Position numbers and translations under genes: made by a program
The notes under the pieces: model-generated
What the model was told of the DNA's origin: nothing
What the model saw: the letters and a program-made list of their open reading frames with translations, nothing else
Databases searched by the model: none
From: Neocallimastix lanati (nom. inval.)
Lineage: Eukaryota; Neocallimastigomycota; Neocallimastigomycetes; Neocallimastigales; Neocallimastigaceae
DNA: 64,000 nucleotides
Assembly (NCBI GenBank): GCA_016946835.1
Contig: JACVTC010000095.1
Location: forward strand, 137,001 to 201,000
Reading direction: 5' to 3'
In this document: one piece after another, positions 22,195-33,569 of the stretch
How the letters are laid out: each line of letters begins with the position of its first letter
Numbering within the stretch: the stretch's first letter is position 1

Positions 22195-22393
22195 AATAAA
22201 ATGTAATTTAGTGGCAAGAACAACTTTTATGCCTTGAAAAAAAGTATAAATAGTTGTAAATTTTGCTACTAATTTTTAAAATATCATCAAAAAAAAAAAA
22301 AATAAATTTAATAAAATAAATAAATAAAATAAATAAATAAATAAAATCTGTGTTTCTTACTTTATTTTTATTTAATTCTCTAAAACCTTAACA
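21537..22393 (+). repeat. Element C 5' LTR
   Basis: It starts TGATAAGAATGTAC and ends AAACCTTAACA, with TATA box TATAAATAG near 22244 and two long A runs near 22025 and 22163 that vary between copies. Confidence 0.92.
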
Positions 22394-22614
22394 TTTATAT
22401 GGTGGAGATATCGGGGAATTAAATAGAAATAATAGTAAATAACATAGATTTTTTTTTAATTTTTTTTTATTTTATATTGATAAACAAGTAAGTCGTTAAT
22501 CCTTTGATTAACCTATGGCGCTTGTTTGATATATATATAAAAAAAATTTTTTTTTAAATAAGTAAAATTAAGATTCAAAAAAAAAAAAAAAAAATTTTGT
22601 AAAATTATAACAAG

Positions 22615-22973
22615 GAGCGGATAGAGCTCATACACAGTGTATTCTCAGATAGCAACAAATTAACTCTATTCATAGTAGGTTATTGAATAGTAGTTAATTT
22701 GGAGATTAATTGGAAAGAAGACGAAGGTATTTGGTTACCGACCCGGTAATAATAGTTCAGCCTTCAACGTTTCAACACACGAAGGTGCGGGTACTTTCCA
22801 AGCACTGGCGAATAAGGAGCTTACGTCACCGAAGGCGTAAGATTGTTTTTTTTATATATATTTTTTTTACTTTTCTTTGTGCTAGTTATAAGGCACTTTA
22901 TTATATAAAGTATCAGACTTTGTCTAACTTCGCCATTTAAATTTTTTTTATTTTTTTTTATTACTGATACTTT
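22615..22973 (+). ncRNA. Leader structured domain 1 (element C)
   Basis: This GC-rich island is shared with F and with the left-edge fragment. Start block GAGCGGATAGAGCTC and end block GGCGAATAAGGAGC (within a 35-base identical stretch, 22805-22839) bracket variable stems. A two-part stem AAATTAACT-CTATTC with GAATAG-T-AGTTAATTT (22657-22700) has different but still paired bases in F. Then follow GTGC/GCAC (22879-22896) and AAAGTATCAG/CTGATACTTT (22907-22973), also re-paired in the left-edge copy. I recognise no known RNA family. It lies in the element's leader and is not a separate gene. Confidence 0.75.
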
Positions 22974-23099
22974 ATTTGTTTAATAATTCCTGTAAAAGAA
23001 TCTTAATTTACTTTGAAAATATTGTGTTTTTAGTTAATTTTTATTAGTTAATAAAAATATTATTGAATACTTTTAAAATTTTTTTTATTCCGTACATAG

Positions 23100-23255
23100 A
23101 TTATCGGATTAAGTTTATCCTACATAGTAATTGGGCTAGTGGGCTCTGAACTGCTATATTTTATATTGAATATAGTAATCGTGGCACACGCGTGGCATGA
23201 CACCATTAGGTAAGCTGCACGTCAGACAGTGTGTACTATCAGATTGTACGACAAT
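23100..23255 (+). ncRNA. Leader structured domain 2 (element C)
   Basis: Segments CGGATTAAGTTTA, GGCTCTGAACTG, AATCGTGG, ACACCATTA and TACTATCA also occur in the same order in the leader of element G. Between them, hairpin CTATATT/AATATAG (23154-23175) corresponds to TCTGTTT/AAACAGA in G: same place, different bases, pairing preserved. The domain is 570 bases before gag here. Function unknown. Confidence 0.75.
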
Positions 23256-23413
23256 AAAGATTATTTTTTTGTATTTAATAATTATAATTAATTAATAATT
23301 TTATTAGCTATAACAATACAATATTTATCGTTTAAAAAGAAAAATTTTTGAAAGGTGAAAATAATAAATAAAACTTTGCTTCTAAATTTATTACTACAAA
23401 TATACTAAATTAC

Positions 23414-23652
23414 AAAATTCAAGTGGTCGATAAAGATTTCGAGCTTGAAAAATATTCTATTGAGTTGTCGATAAAGATTTCGAACTTAAAAATTATTCTA
23501 TTGAGTTGTCGATAAAGATTTCGAACTTAAAAATTATTCTATTGAGTTGTCGATAAAGATTTCGAACTTAAAAATTATTCTTAATAAAGTAGTCGAAAAG
23601 AACCTCGTGCTTTATAATTTCTACTAAGTTGTCGATAAAGATTTCGAGCTTA
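23414..23652 (+). repeat. Six-unit bulged-hairpin array (element C)
   Basis: Six units repeat every 40-42 bases, with loop starts AAAGAT (AAAGAA in unit 5) at 23432, 23473, 23514, 23555, 23597 and 23637. Each folds as outer stem, two-base bulge, TCGA, an 8-base loop containing AAAGAT, TCGA, closing stem. Outer stems differ but pair: TTCAAGT/GCTTGAA, GAGT/ACTT, ATAAAGT/GCTTTAT, TAAGT/GCTTA. Confidence 0.8.
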
Positions 23653-23826
23653 TATCTACTAAAGAAAGCAAATAAAATTATTATTTTCAAAAGTTACTAA
23701 AATATATTGTTTTAAAAATTGATTCGATATTAAATTACCTATTAAATTATATTTTTAAAGTTGTATTTCCAAATTTATTCTTATTTAATCACCTCACTAA
23801 TATACAACAAGAAATATTTAAACAAA

Positions 23827-24712
23827 ATGTCCAAGGAAACAACTTTGAGCTTTAAAGAATTGAAAAAAGAATTAAGAGATATTGTGAAACTTAGCAAGGA
23901 CAATTTAGATATTAAGTCCTGGGCTACTGAATTAAAACTTTGGATCAAGATACAAGGTATCACAGATCCAGAAACAATATTTAATGCTTGTTTACTTACC
24001 AGCTCTGGTGAAGTACAACGCGTTATTGAAGATTTGGGAGAAGATAGTGATGATGAAAGTGATGATTCATCAGATGAAGAAGAAGAAGATGATGAAGAAG
24101 AAAATGTTGATGATTTTTTTTTCAAGTCTTGAAAATTTTTACGGTATTAAAGAAGACCAAAATTTACTTCTTAAAGAACTTCGTGCAATGCGAATTAAAA
24201 GAAACGAAAAGATTAAAGACTTTAATGTAAGATATAGAACTTTGTACACTAAACTTGATAAAAAGAGAAGAAAGCGCATTGGTGTACTAGATTATATTGA
24301 TTCTATTCAAAATAATTATGAAGCCTGGAAGAAATTATCCCTTAAAGATGATATAAGTATGGAGAAAGCTTTCAAAATTGCCGAGAAAGTAGATAGACTT
24401 TCTGTAAGGAACAATAATATTAATACCTATAATGTTAATAATTCCCAGCATAATCAAAATAATCAAAACAGTACTACTTCAAGACTTTATCCTAAAAGAA
24501 GAAACGAAACTTTCCAAACAAGTCAAACAAATAATAAACTGAAACCTCAAGATATTATAGAAGAATCAACCCAGAAAATGAGAAATTTATCTGTTAAAAC
24601 TTGCTTCTTCTGTAAGGAAGAAGGTCATTACTCATACTATTGCCCTCAATTAAATAAGATTATGGAAAAAAATAAAAAAGAAATATATTCCAAAAAGTCT
24701 TTAAACTTCTAA
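23827..24712 (+). CDS. gag: Gag region, element C (broken)
   Basis: The ATG at 23827 starts MSKETTLSFKELKKEL, the same start as in F and similar to A. The domain plan is N-terminal helical gag, an Asp/Glu/Ser run, a central conserved block (NFYGIKEDQNLL), a basic region and a CCHC knuckle (CFFCKEEGHYSYYCP). The region appears broken about once. Its intact counterpart is in F. The last codons overlap the slippery site. Confidence 0.85.
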
Positions 24713-24752
24713 ATGGGAGCAGAAGCACTCCCAATGACAAAACAATAGCTTC
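24700..24752 (+). promoter_or_regulatory. -1 frameshift signal with pseudoknot, element C
   Basis: Slippery T TTA AAC (24700-24706), the same heptamer as in coronaviruses, then an 8-base spacer containing the gag stop. Stem GGGAG/CTCCC (24715-24719 with 24728-24732) has loop CAGAAGCA. Loop GAAGC (24722-24726) can pair with GCTTC (24748-24752). Confidence 0.88.
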
Positions 24753-27700
24753 ATTAAATAATTTACAAAATAATACTTTTACTAAGAATACTCCAATTGA
24801 TAATAATTCCTTTAATGAAGAATCTGAAGAATCTGATTTTAGTGACACAACTGAAAGTGAGGATGATATCATTATAAATGCTATAAAAAGAAAAATGAAT
24901 GATAATAAGAGCGAAAAAGAAGAAAATAATTCCAAGAAAGTACATAAAAGTTTAAAAGATAATCCACGTCCTTTCGCAACTCCTGCTTTAAGAAATAAGA
25001 AAGAAAATGAGCTACATAATAAACCAAATAAAGTTTATAAAAATCAAATACTTCCTTCAATTTTAACTCAACCAAATATTAACAAAGAAAAACAAAAAGA
25101 AAAGGAATTAAGAAATATAACAAGAGTAAGAGAAAGTAAAGAAGAAAACAACAATTATTCATCAAAAGGAAAGGAAAAAGTTGAATCTGAAGATATACTT
25201 GTAATCGATAATGAAATAGAAGATCTAGAAATGAATAAAGATAATCAACAAAATAAAACTAATACTTTGGAAAAATTAATTTCAACAAAAACTAAAGAAA
25301 CTAATAATGAAAATACTCAGTTAGTAAAAAGGAATATCAAAATGATGAATAATAAAGAACCTTACAATATTATGGATGATTTAAATAATCTTAAATCCAG
25401 TATTACGATAGGTCAACTCTTGAATGCATGTCCGAAAATTCGTTCACAATTAACTCAAGGTTTAAAGTTAGAAAAGTCTAAAATAATTGGAACTGTAGAC
25501 AATGTAATAGCACGAACTTTATTAGTAAATAACTATGATCATAGCTACATAAGTAAAAGTAATGAAGTAGCCGAAGAAGACTTAGCAATGGTTGATGCAA
25601 GTGTTGACGGAGTACTAGGAAAACTTTTAATTGATTCTTGTAGTAACCTAAGCATCGTTACTAAGCAGTATTTTGATAAATTACCTGGTGAATATGAAAC
25701 AGTTGGAAAAAGTCGTGGAAGAATCCAACTAGCAACACAAGATGAAGAATACTCGGAAGGAATTATTGTTCGATTACCAGTAAAAATTAATAATTATGAA
25801 TTTAATGCGGACATTAGAATTATTGAGAAAGAAGACTCTTTTTATGATATGTTACTAAATTTTAAAACTCAAATCGATCATTGTTTATTTATTCATCCGA
25901 CCTTAAACAGTTTATGTAAACTTTTGTCAGAAAGTGAATACGAAGAAATAGCTAAAATAAATAATCAATATTATGATGAAGAAAGTATAATTTGCACTAT
26001 TAGAAAAGTTAAAGAAACGAATAATGAAAAGGAAATTATAAAGGAATTAACTCCAATGGAATTTATTGAGAGTGATGAATTTTTTAGTACCTTAAATAAA
26101 GATTATAAAGAACAAATTATTAAAATTCTCAAAGAAATGATTGACATAGTTGCCACTTCAACAGAAGAACTAACTCCTTCTAAACTTTCACCACATAAGA
26201 TCCGTTTAAAAGCTAATGCAAAGCCAGTAAAATTAAGAAGTTATAGGTTAACTAAATTAAAATCAGATATCTTAAAAGAAGAACTTACAAAACTTATTAA
26301 GAAAGGATTGATAGAACCATCCTGTTCAGAATGGTCATCTCCAGTAGTACTTATTCTAAAACACAATGGAAAGTGGCGCTTGTGCATTGACTACCGAAAA
26401 GTCAATGATATGACAGAAAAAGATTCTTATTCAGTTCCATATATAGATGAAATTTTTGATAGTCTCGGAGGAGCTAAAATATTTACAACTCTTGATTTAT
26501 TTTCTGGTTTTCACCAAATCTTAATGGATGAAGAAAGCGTTGAAGTAACCACTTTCACTACTAAGTTTGGAAATTATCAATTTAAGGTTATGCCTTTTGG
26601 ACTTACTGGAGCTCCTTCAACCTTCAAAAGAGAAATGAATAAAATTTTATTCCCTTTTATTGGTGAATTTGTTTATGTATTTATTGATGATGTTTTGATC
26701 TATTCAAAAAATATCGAAGAACATTTAATTCATATTAAACAAGTATTAGAAGTATTTAAAGAAAACAAGTTAAAAATTAATATTGAAAAGTGCCATTTTC
26801 TTCAAACTGAAGTTGATGTATTAGGTCACAAACTTACTACTAAAGGATTAAGTCCTATGGAAAGTAAAATAACAGCTATTAAGAAGTGGGAAGCCCCTTC
26901 ATCAATTCATGAATTAAGATCATTTCTAGGAGCAATAGGGTATTATCGTGACTTTATCCCTAAATATGCTCAAATTACCTCACCTTTATGTAAATTATTG
27001 AAAAAGAATACCAAATATGAATGGAATAAAGAACAACAAGAAAGCTTTGAACTCCTAAAAGAAAAATTAATCAATGCACCTATTCTAAAATTTCCGTCAT
27101 TTGACAAACCTTTTATCATTAGAACTGATGCTTCGTATAATGGAATTGGTGGAGTTCTTTTACAAAAAGAAGAAGAAACCGGTAAGGAGCATCCAATACA
27201 CTTTATAAGTAGAAGTTTAAAGAAAGCTGAAAAGAATTATGGTATTACCGATTTGGAAGGAACCGCTTTGTTTTACTGTATGACTAAATTTAAATCTTAT
27301 ATTGAAGGAAATCCACTACCTACAACTATTTACACAGATCATAAACCATTAGTTGGTTTATTTAAGAATAAAGAACCTTTGAATGCAAGGCAAACAAGAT
27401 GGTGTCTAACCGCTAGTATGCTTGGAATTAATATAAAATATGAATCAGGCAAAAAGAATGTGTTAGCTGATGCTCTTTCAAGAATGAAAAGTAAGGAAGA
27501 GAGAAAGATATTATTAACAAAAATTACTAATGGAAATAATGAAGAATTATTATCTAAAGTTATAAAGGAATTTATTAATGAAAAGTTTACTGTTATTGAT
27601 GGTGAAGATTACTTTATCGACAATGGAAATTATAGAAAATTAATAACGGACGAAAATGAAAGGTTTAAATTAATTTTAGAAGCTCATAATATTGGCCACG

Positions 27701-28700
27701 AAGGATATTACAAAACATATCAAAGACTTAAGAAAAACTTTTATTGGAATCATATGATTAAAGATATCAAAAGAATTGTTAGTAATTGTGAAAAATGCCA
27801 ATTAAATCGTCCTCAACCATATCCAGAACCAACCGAAAACCATCCAACTAAAGTGGAGGGTCCCTTTGTGCATTTAGGATTAGATATTATAGGACAGTTA
27901 CCAAAAACAAGAAATAATAATCAATATATTATAGTAACTGTTGATTACTTTACCAAATGGGTTGAAGCCGAACCCACTGAAAACATAACTTCTTCTGATA
28001 TAATTAAATTTTTAATAAACGTTTTTGCAAGACATGGTGTACCTCAAGTTATTACTACTTATAATGGAGTCCAATTCACTTCTGATATGACTAAAATCTT
28101 TCTTGATCTTTATGATGTATATGTTAAATTTGTAGCTACTTACCACCCTGAATCAAATGGCCTTACTGAAAATCGAAATAAAGAAATTGGAAAATTACTC
28201 CGTTTATTAGGAAGGAAAAATCAAGATTGGGATGAAGTTTTACCTTCTGCTTTATGGGCACTTCGAACTACCAAAAATACAGCTACTGGACATTCTAGTT
28301 TTGAATTAGTATATGGAAGAGAAGACCAACAGCCGTATGATATAGCCATAAGAACAATTGAAAATGCAGGTAAATCATATGATGAAATTTTAATGGAAAA
28401 ATTTGTTCGTCATTATCAATGGACTAGAGAAGCATGCGAAAATGTGAAGAATGCTAACAAGTATTGGGCAACAAGACGAGAAGAACAAATAAGTATGAAA
28501 AAAGGAAAAGAATTAAAGGCTGGTGATCTTGTTCTTGTTAGAAACTTTAGCCGCACTAAGCTAGAACCATATTACAATGGACCATTTAAAATTTTAAAAT
28601 TCAATTCAACACAGCAACCCTAATCGATCAGAAGACTGGAAAGCAACTCGATAGGAATGTTCACTTTAAAAATTTAGTAAAGTTTAACTCCGCTTAAAGA
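24706..28700 (+). CDS. pol: Pol region, element C (broken)
   Basis: This is the -1 frame polyprotein region: charged linker, protease-like IDSCSN (about 25632), RT with FIDD (about 26683) and MPFGLTGAP, RNase H (RTDAS, about 27122), integrase with H-H-C-C (GHEGYY ... CEKCQ), GLDIIG and NGLTENRNKE blocks, and a C-terminal GPFKI module. It is very close to F and clearly related to A. The element has about two breaks in all. No chromodomain. Confidence 0.87.
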
Positions 28701-28727
28701 GAAGCTTGAGTCTTCGTCGGGGCATCT

Positions 28728-29211
28728 TGATAAGAATGTACTAAATAATGCATTCTTAATTAAATCTACGATTTATTTCTAATACATTATGTGTACATTA
28801 TTATTTTTGTACTTTAATAAATTTTTAAATCCAAAGATCAAAAATTAAATCAAAAATTATATTAAACTTTATATTTTTATATTAAATCTTATATTAATAG
28901 TAATATTTTTATATATTTAAAACTTATATTAGCAATATTAATAATAAATCTTATTTTTTTTTTATATTAATAATGAAAATTTGTATTAATAATATTTTTA
29001 TATATTGATAATTAAAAATTTATATATTATATTTTAACTTTTATTATAAAATTTTATATCGAAATGTTTTATTTTATATTGAAAAATATTTTATTTTATT
29101 AAAAACCTTTATATTAGAATAGTATTTTTATTTTTATTTGAATATTTTAACAGATTGTAATAAAATTTATAGCCAATTAAATAAATTCTTATTAGTAATA
29201 TTTTAGATATT

Positions 29212-29255
<44 letters not shown>

Positions 29256-29575
29256 TTTTATTAATATTATAAATGTATTTTATTTATATTGTTATAATTA
29301 AATTTTATATGATTGATTATAAAATTCAATTTAAATTTAATAGTTTTTATAAAAAAAAAAAAAAAAAAAAAAAAAATAAATAAAATGTAATTTAGTGGCA
29401 AGAACAACTTTTATGCCTTGAAAAAAAGTATAAATAGTTGTAAATTTTGCTACTAATTTTTAAAATATCATCAAAAAAAAAAAATAAATTTAATAAAATA
29501 AATAAATAAAATAAATAAATAAATAAAATCTGTGTTTCTTACTTTATTTTTATTTAATTCTCTAAAACCTTAACA
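28728..29575 (+). repeat. Element C 3' LTR
   Basis: This direct copy of the 5' LTR follows GTCGGGGCATCT and is followed by the CTGA duplication. It differs from the 5' LTR mainly in homopolymer length. Confidence 0.92.
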
Positions 29576-32500
29576 CTGAAGATTTCGTTACAGGAATTGA
29601 GGACCATTGTCTGTTATTAAAATTTCTGGTTGTTGAAATTATAACTGAATTGAAATCTCAATTTCAGTTATTTACATTTCAATAATTAAAAATATTATTT
29701 ATTTAATTATAAATAATATATATATTTAAATAATAATTAATATAAATTCTTGTTTAATATTTAAAGGGTTATCTTAGGCCTAATAATTCTGAGAATATTA
29801 ATAAATAAGGTTTATATTAATAATTAATTTCAATGATACATTTGACGTCACGTGTATTTTATTTATATTATGTTTTTATATATGTTTACAACATATCTAT
29901 ATTAAATTCAATTATTCAAATTAATTATATAATTAAATTTATCCTTATATTTTATTAGTATTTATATTACTATATTATTACTATCTTATAATTAAATATT
30001 ATTATTATGTAACTTACAAAGTATAAAAGAAAGATGTAAAAATCTATCTTTTATGTTCTTTGTAAGGTTATTGTAAAATTACCTTAATAGTAATATATTA
30101 TAGATATTTTATTATTAAATAAAATCAATAAATTTAAAATCAAATTAATTTGATAATTCTAATTATCAAAGTTTATTATAAATAAATTTTCATTAAACTA
30201 AACATTTAAATATTTATTATTATTATATATCTATATAGTATATTACTATATAGACATATCGACTTAGTGAATATTTTATTTAAACATATTATTTTATTTA
30301 AATTTAAATTATAAATTATATCAAAATCTTAACACTGGTATACCGTGTCTCGAATACACCTTAGTTAAGAAAAATATTACATCATTTGAATCAATGGTAC
30401 CAGTGGGCTCAGCTTCTACCCACTTTGTTAAGTAGTCTACTAAGACTATAATATACTGATTTCCTTTTTCTGTTACCGGTAATGGCCCTACGATATCTAA
30501 TCCTACTACAGTGAAAGGTAAGCCCGGTTTTGTGGGAATATTCTCCGTTTGAGTATTAAAAGTCTGCGGTTTAAATAACTGACATTTTTTGCATGTACTA
30601 ATAAAATACTTAACATCTAATATCATGTTTACCCAGTAATAGTCTCTCTTCAGTCGGTTATAAGTCTTGAATACCCCTTCATGTCCAATCCTGTGTGCCT
30701 CGAGAATTAATTTAATTTTTTGTTTATCTTCTTTTATAACTTTTCTTAGAGATCCTTGATTAACAAAATATTCCTTGTTATTAACCATGATAAATTTATC
30801 ATTGAATTTACTAATTAGTTTGTTGTCAATATTAATGTTCAAGTCAGACAATAAGGTTGCTACTACTTCTTCATTTTTCATTCTCATCCTGGATAACGCG
30901 TCTGCTATGACATTTTTCTTCCCTGGTTCGTAAATTATACTTACCTTTAACATAGAGAGAAGTAAAACCCATCTTGTTTGTCGAGAGTTCATTGTTTCCT
31001 TATTTTTAAAAAGTCCTATTAATGGCTTGTGGTCGGTGAAGAGTAACGTTTCTTGTTTGTTTCCAGAAATATAAGGTTTAAATTTTTTAACACAATAAAA
31101 AGCGGCTGTTCCTTCCAAGTCAGTGATTCCATAATTTTTTTCTGCTGGCTTCAAAGAACGGCTTATAAAATGAATAGGTTTCTCATTTCCAGCATCGTCC
31201 TTTTGTAACAGTACTCCGCCTATTCCATCAAACGAGGCGTCGGTTCGTATGATAAATTGTTTATCAAAATCGGGCATCGATAAAATAGGTGCAGTAATCA
31301 AACGGTTTTTTAATTCTTCAAAACTTTCTTTTTCTTTCTCCCCCCATGAAAACTTCACTCCTTTCTATAAAAGTTTAAAAAGAGGTTTAGCGATTGATGC
31401 GAAATTAAAAATAAACTTTCGGTAATATCCTACGGCTCCTAAGAAGGATTGTAACTGGTTAATGTTTGACGGTGGAAGCCATTCAAAAATTACCTTGTTC
31501 TTTGAAGGAATAGGAGAGACTCCATTGATTGAGACAGTGTGACCTAATAATTCGACGGATTCTTTAAAAAACTTACATTTTTCAAGATTGATTTTTAGAC
31601 CGTTTTCTTTTATAATTTGAAAAACTTTATTAAGATCTGAAATATGATCTTCGAGACTGGTAGAGAATATAATCAAATCATCAATGTAAATAAACATGCA
31701 TTTTCCAATTAGAGGAAGGAATATCCTATTCATTTCGCGTTGAAAGGTTCCTGGGGCGTTGCAGAGTCCGAAAGGCATAACTTTAAATTGGTAATTCCCA
31801 TACATCGTAGTGAAAGAAGTTTTTGGGATGTCTTCAAGGTTCATCGGGATTTGATGAAACCCGGAGAATAAATCAAGTGTCGTAAAAATCTTTACATTTT
31901 TCCCTATAGAAAAAAGAATATCATCTATTAATGGCAATGAATAGGCGTCTTTTATGGTAACATTATTCAATTTCCTGAAGTCGATACACATTCTCCATTT
32001 ATTATTTTTCTTTAGAACAAGAATTACAGGTGAGGACCATGGAGAACAGGAAGGCTCTATTAATTTATTTCGTAGTAATTTTATAATTTCTTTTTTAAGT
32101 GCTTGCGCTTGAATCTTTGATAGTCTGTAACATTTTTGTTTTATTGGAGTTGTATTTTCTTTAATTTGAATAGAGTGTGGTAATAGCTTTGTTCTTCCCA
32201 ATTCATCAATTTTAATAGCTAAGATTTCTATGTTGTTTTTCAATAATTTTTTAAATTTTTTCCTAATAAACGATGGGCTCTCATCTATTATTTGCATAAC
32301 CAAGTTTCTTTTTTCATTAGGAATGTTTTTTGTTCCTATATTGTTTTCCTCATTATCTTGTTTGGATTCTGTATCATCATTTTTCATTTCCGTTATAGGT
32401 TCATCAATTTTAGTGTTAGTTGCTGATTTTTTATTGACTTCATTAGACGTATTAATTTTATTGATAAAACAAAATAGCATAGAATCATTGTCAAAGTTGT

Positions 32501-33569
32501 CTTCATTATCTTTTTCGATACAGTTTGAATCATTTGAATCATTTGTATCATTTGATAATAATACTATTTTCTTAAAACTTTCATTTTCATTCATTTGACA
32601 TAAATAATTATTGATTGGATTTATAAATAAACTATTTTCTTTTAAAGTTTTGTAGCCTATAAGTACATCAAATAAGTCTTGTTCATAATCAATTACTCTG
32701 AATATGTCTTGAATACACAATTTTCCAATTTCAACTTTTAATAAGTAAAGTTCAGAAGAAATGCTAGTTTTTGTAGTGATTTGTATGATATTATTAGTAG
32801 TGTAACCAAAAGGTTTCAAAGTTCCTAAATTCTTTAAAAATTTTCTTGAAATTATATTAATACTTGCACACGTGTCTAGAAATGCACTACCCTTTCTACC
32901 GTTGATATAACATTCACATGTTGCAATGTCATCTTTGGATATGGCTGATAAAATGACTTCTTCCATTTTATCATCACATTGGACATTTTTTAACTTTAAA
33001 GCTTTAGTTAATTGAGAGCGTAGTTTTGGACTAATATCCAACAACTGTGCAAATGTAATGTTCGTTGTTATTGAATTTAAATCTGTATTTATATCATATT
33101 CATGTTGCGGTTCTAACATTGCTATATGTTTTTGCTTAGAATTTGGTTTACCTTTTGAGAAAGAGTCTTTTTCATTTAAGTTGGATTCATTCATTACTTT
33201 TGCTTCTTGATATATATCTTTATTTCTTTGTTCTTTCGAGTCCCTTTTTGATTTGTTTATTGAAGGTTGAGCAATTACTGATAGATCAATTTCTTTCAAT
33301 TTTTCAGTATTTTCATTTGTATTAGAATCATTTTGTTTTTCTTCTATCACTATTTTATTGTTGGTTCTTTTTAAATTATTTTCTTTCCTATTTGTTGGAA
33401 CTGATATTGGAATTGGATTATCCCTTAAGGTTGTTAATTTTTGTAATTTCTCATAAGGTTGATATTTCTGCTTATCTTTTGCGTTTCTTGCGGCTACGGC
33501 TATTACGTCTAGTTTTAAATTATTGGTTTGATTAGTGGAAGTTTTCCTTCTTCCCATTAATAGTTTAAA
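29576..33569 (-). CDS. pol: Pol region, element E (truncated and broken)
   Basis: On the minus strand the region carries a lysine- and serine-rich linker, a protease-like segment (LDTCAS, about 32880), RT with YIDD (about 31690) and MPFGLCNAP, RNase H (RTDAS, about 31245), and integrase with H-H-C-C (GHEGVFK ... CKKCQ), GLDIVGPL and the second catalytic block beyond the inserted LTR. The integrase is cut off by element C. The region is broken about once besides the insertion and truncation. Relative to A and C the linker is longer and the protein clearly diverged. Confidence 0.83.
29631..30334 (+). repeat. H-related solo LTR inside element E integrase
   Basis: This 704-base LTR starts TGTTGAAATTATAACTG and ends AATCTTAACA. 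It is flanked by a perfect 5-base duplication CTGGT (29626-29630, 30335-30339). It is related to but diverged from the H LTR: it keeps the TACAAAG ... CTTTGTA inverted repeat around TATAAAAG near 30014-30066 and the CTTAGGCCTA-like block. Confidence 0.9.
33537..33569 (-). promoter_or_regulatory. -1 frameshift signal, element E
   Basis: On the minus strand: slippery T TTA AAC (complement of 33563-33569), a 7-base spacer, then GGAAG/CTTCC stem (33537-33541 with 33550-33554) with an 8-base loop AAGGAAAA. The geometry matches the other families. I found no convincing downstream partner for the loop. Confidence 0.75.

Larger units (their letters stand above)
22394..23826 (+). other. Element C leader, highly structured non-coding RNA
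   Basis: In order: primer site TGGTGGAGATATCGGGG (22400-22416); a long hairpin with outer AAACAAG/CTTGTTT and inner GTTAATC/GATTAAC stems (22482-22527); structured domain 1 with two accessory hairpins (22615-22973); structured domain 2 (about 23100-23255); a six-unit hairpin array (23414-23652); AT spacer to the gag ATG. Short open frames inside domain 1 are not supported as genes. Confidence 0.8.
21537..29575 (+). mobile_element. Element C: Ty3/gypsy LTR retrotransposon with structured leader
   Basis: LTRs of 857 and 848 bases enclose a 1.4-kb structured leader, gag, frameshift signal and pol, with the purine tract GTCGGGGCAT before the 3' LTR. A perfect CTGA duplication flanks it (21533-21536, 29576-29579). 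LTR differences are mainly A-run lengths, so insertion was recent. The coding part appears broken about two times. Element F is its near-identical inverted copy. C inserted at the junction between the B-related LTR and element E. Confidence 0.93.

Noticed and set aside
22805-22839. Possible HDV-like ribozyme because of the GGCGAAT phrase
   Set aside because: The nested double pseudoknot and short length of HDV-like ribozymes cannot be fitted; only a short phrase matches.
22710-22940. Open frame of 76 codons in the element C leader, with a counterpart in F (43254-43448)
   Set aside because: It lies across structured domain 1, starts at a non-ATG codon, and its C-terminal part differs between C and F. 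The RNA stems are conserved, not the peptide.
23414-23652. CRISPR-like array because of regular repeats at 41-base spacing
   Set aside because: Spacers are not unique, each unit is a hairpin, no cas genes are present, and the context is a eukaryotic retrotransposon leader.
33537-33569. Pseudoknot partner for the E frameshift loop
   Set aside because: No downstream stretch of four or more bases complementary to AAGGAAAA was found within reach; only the hairpin is claimed. The same holds for H.
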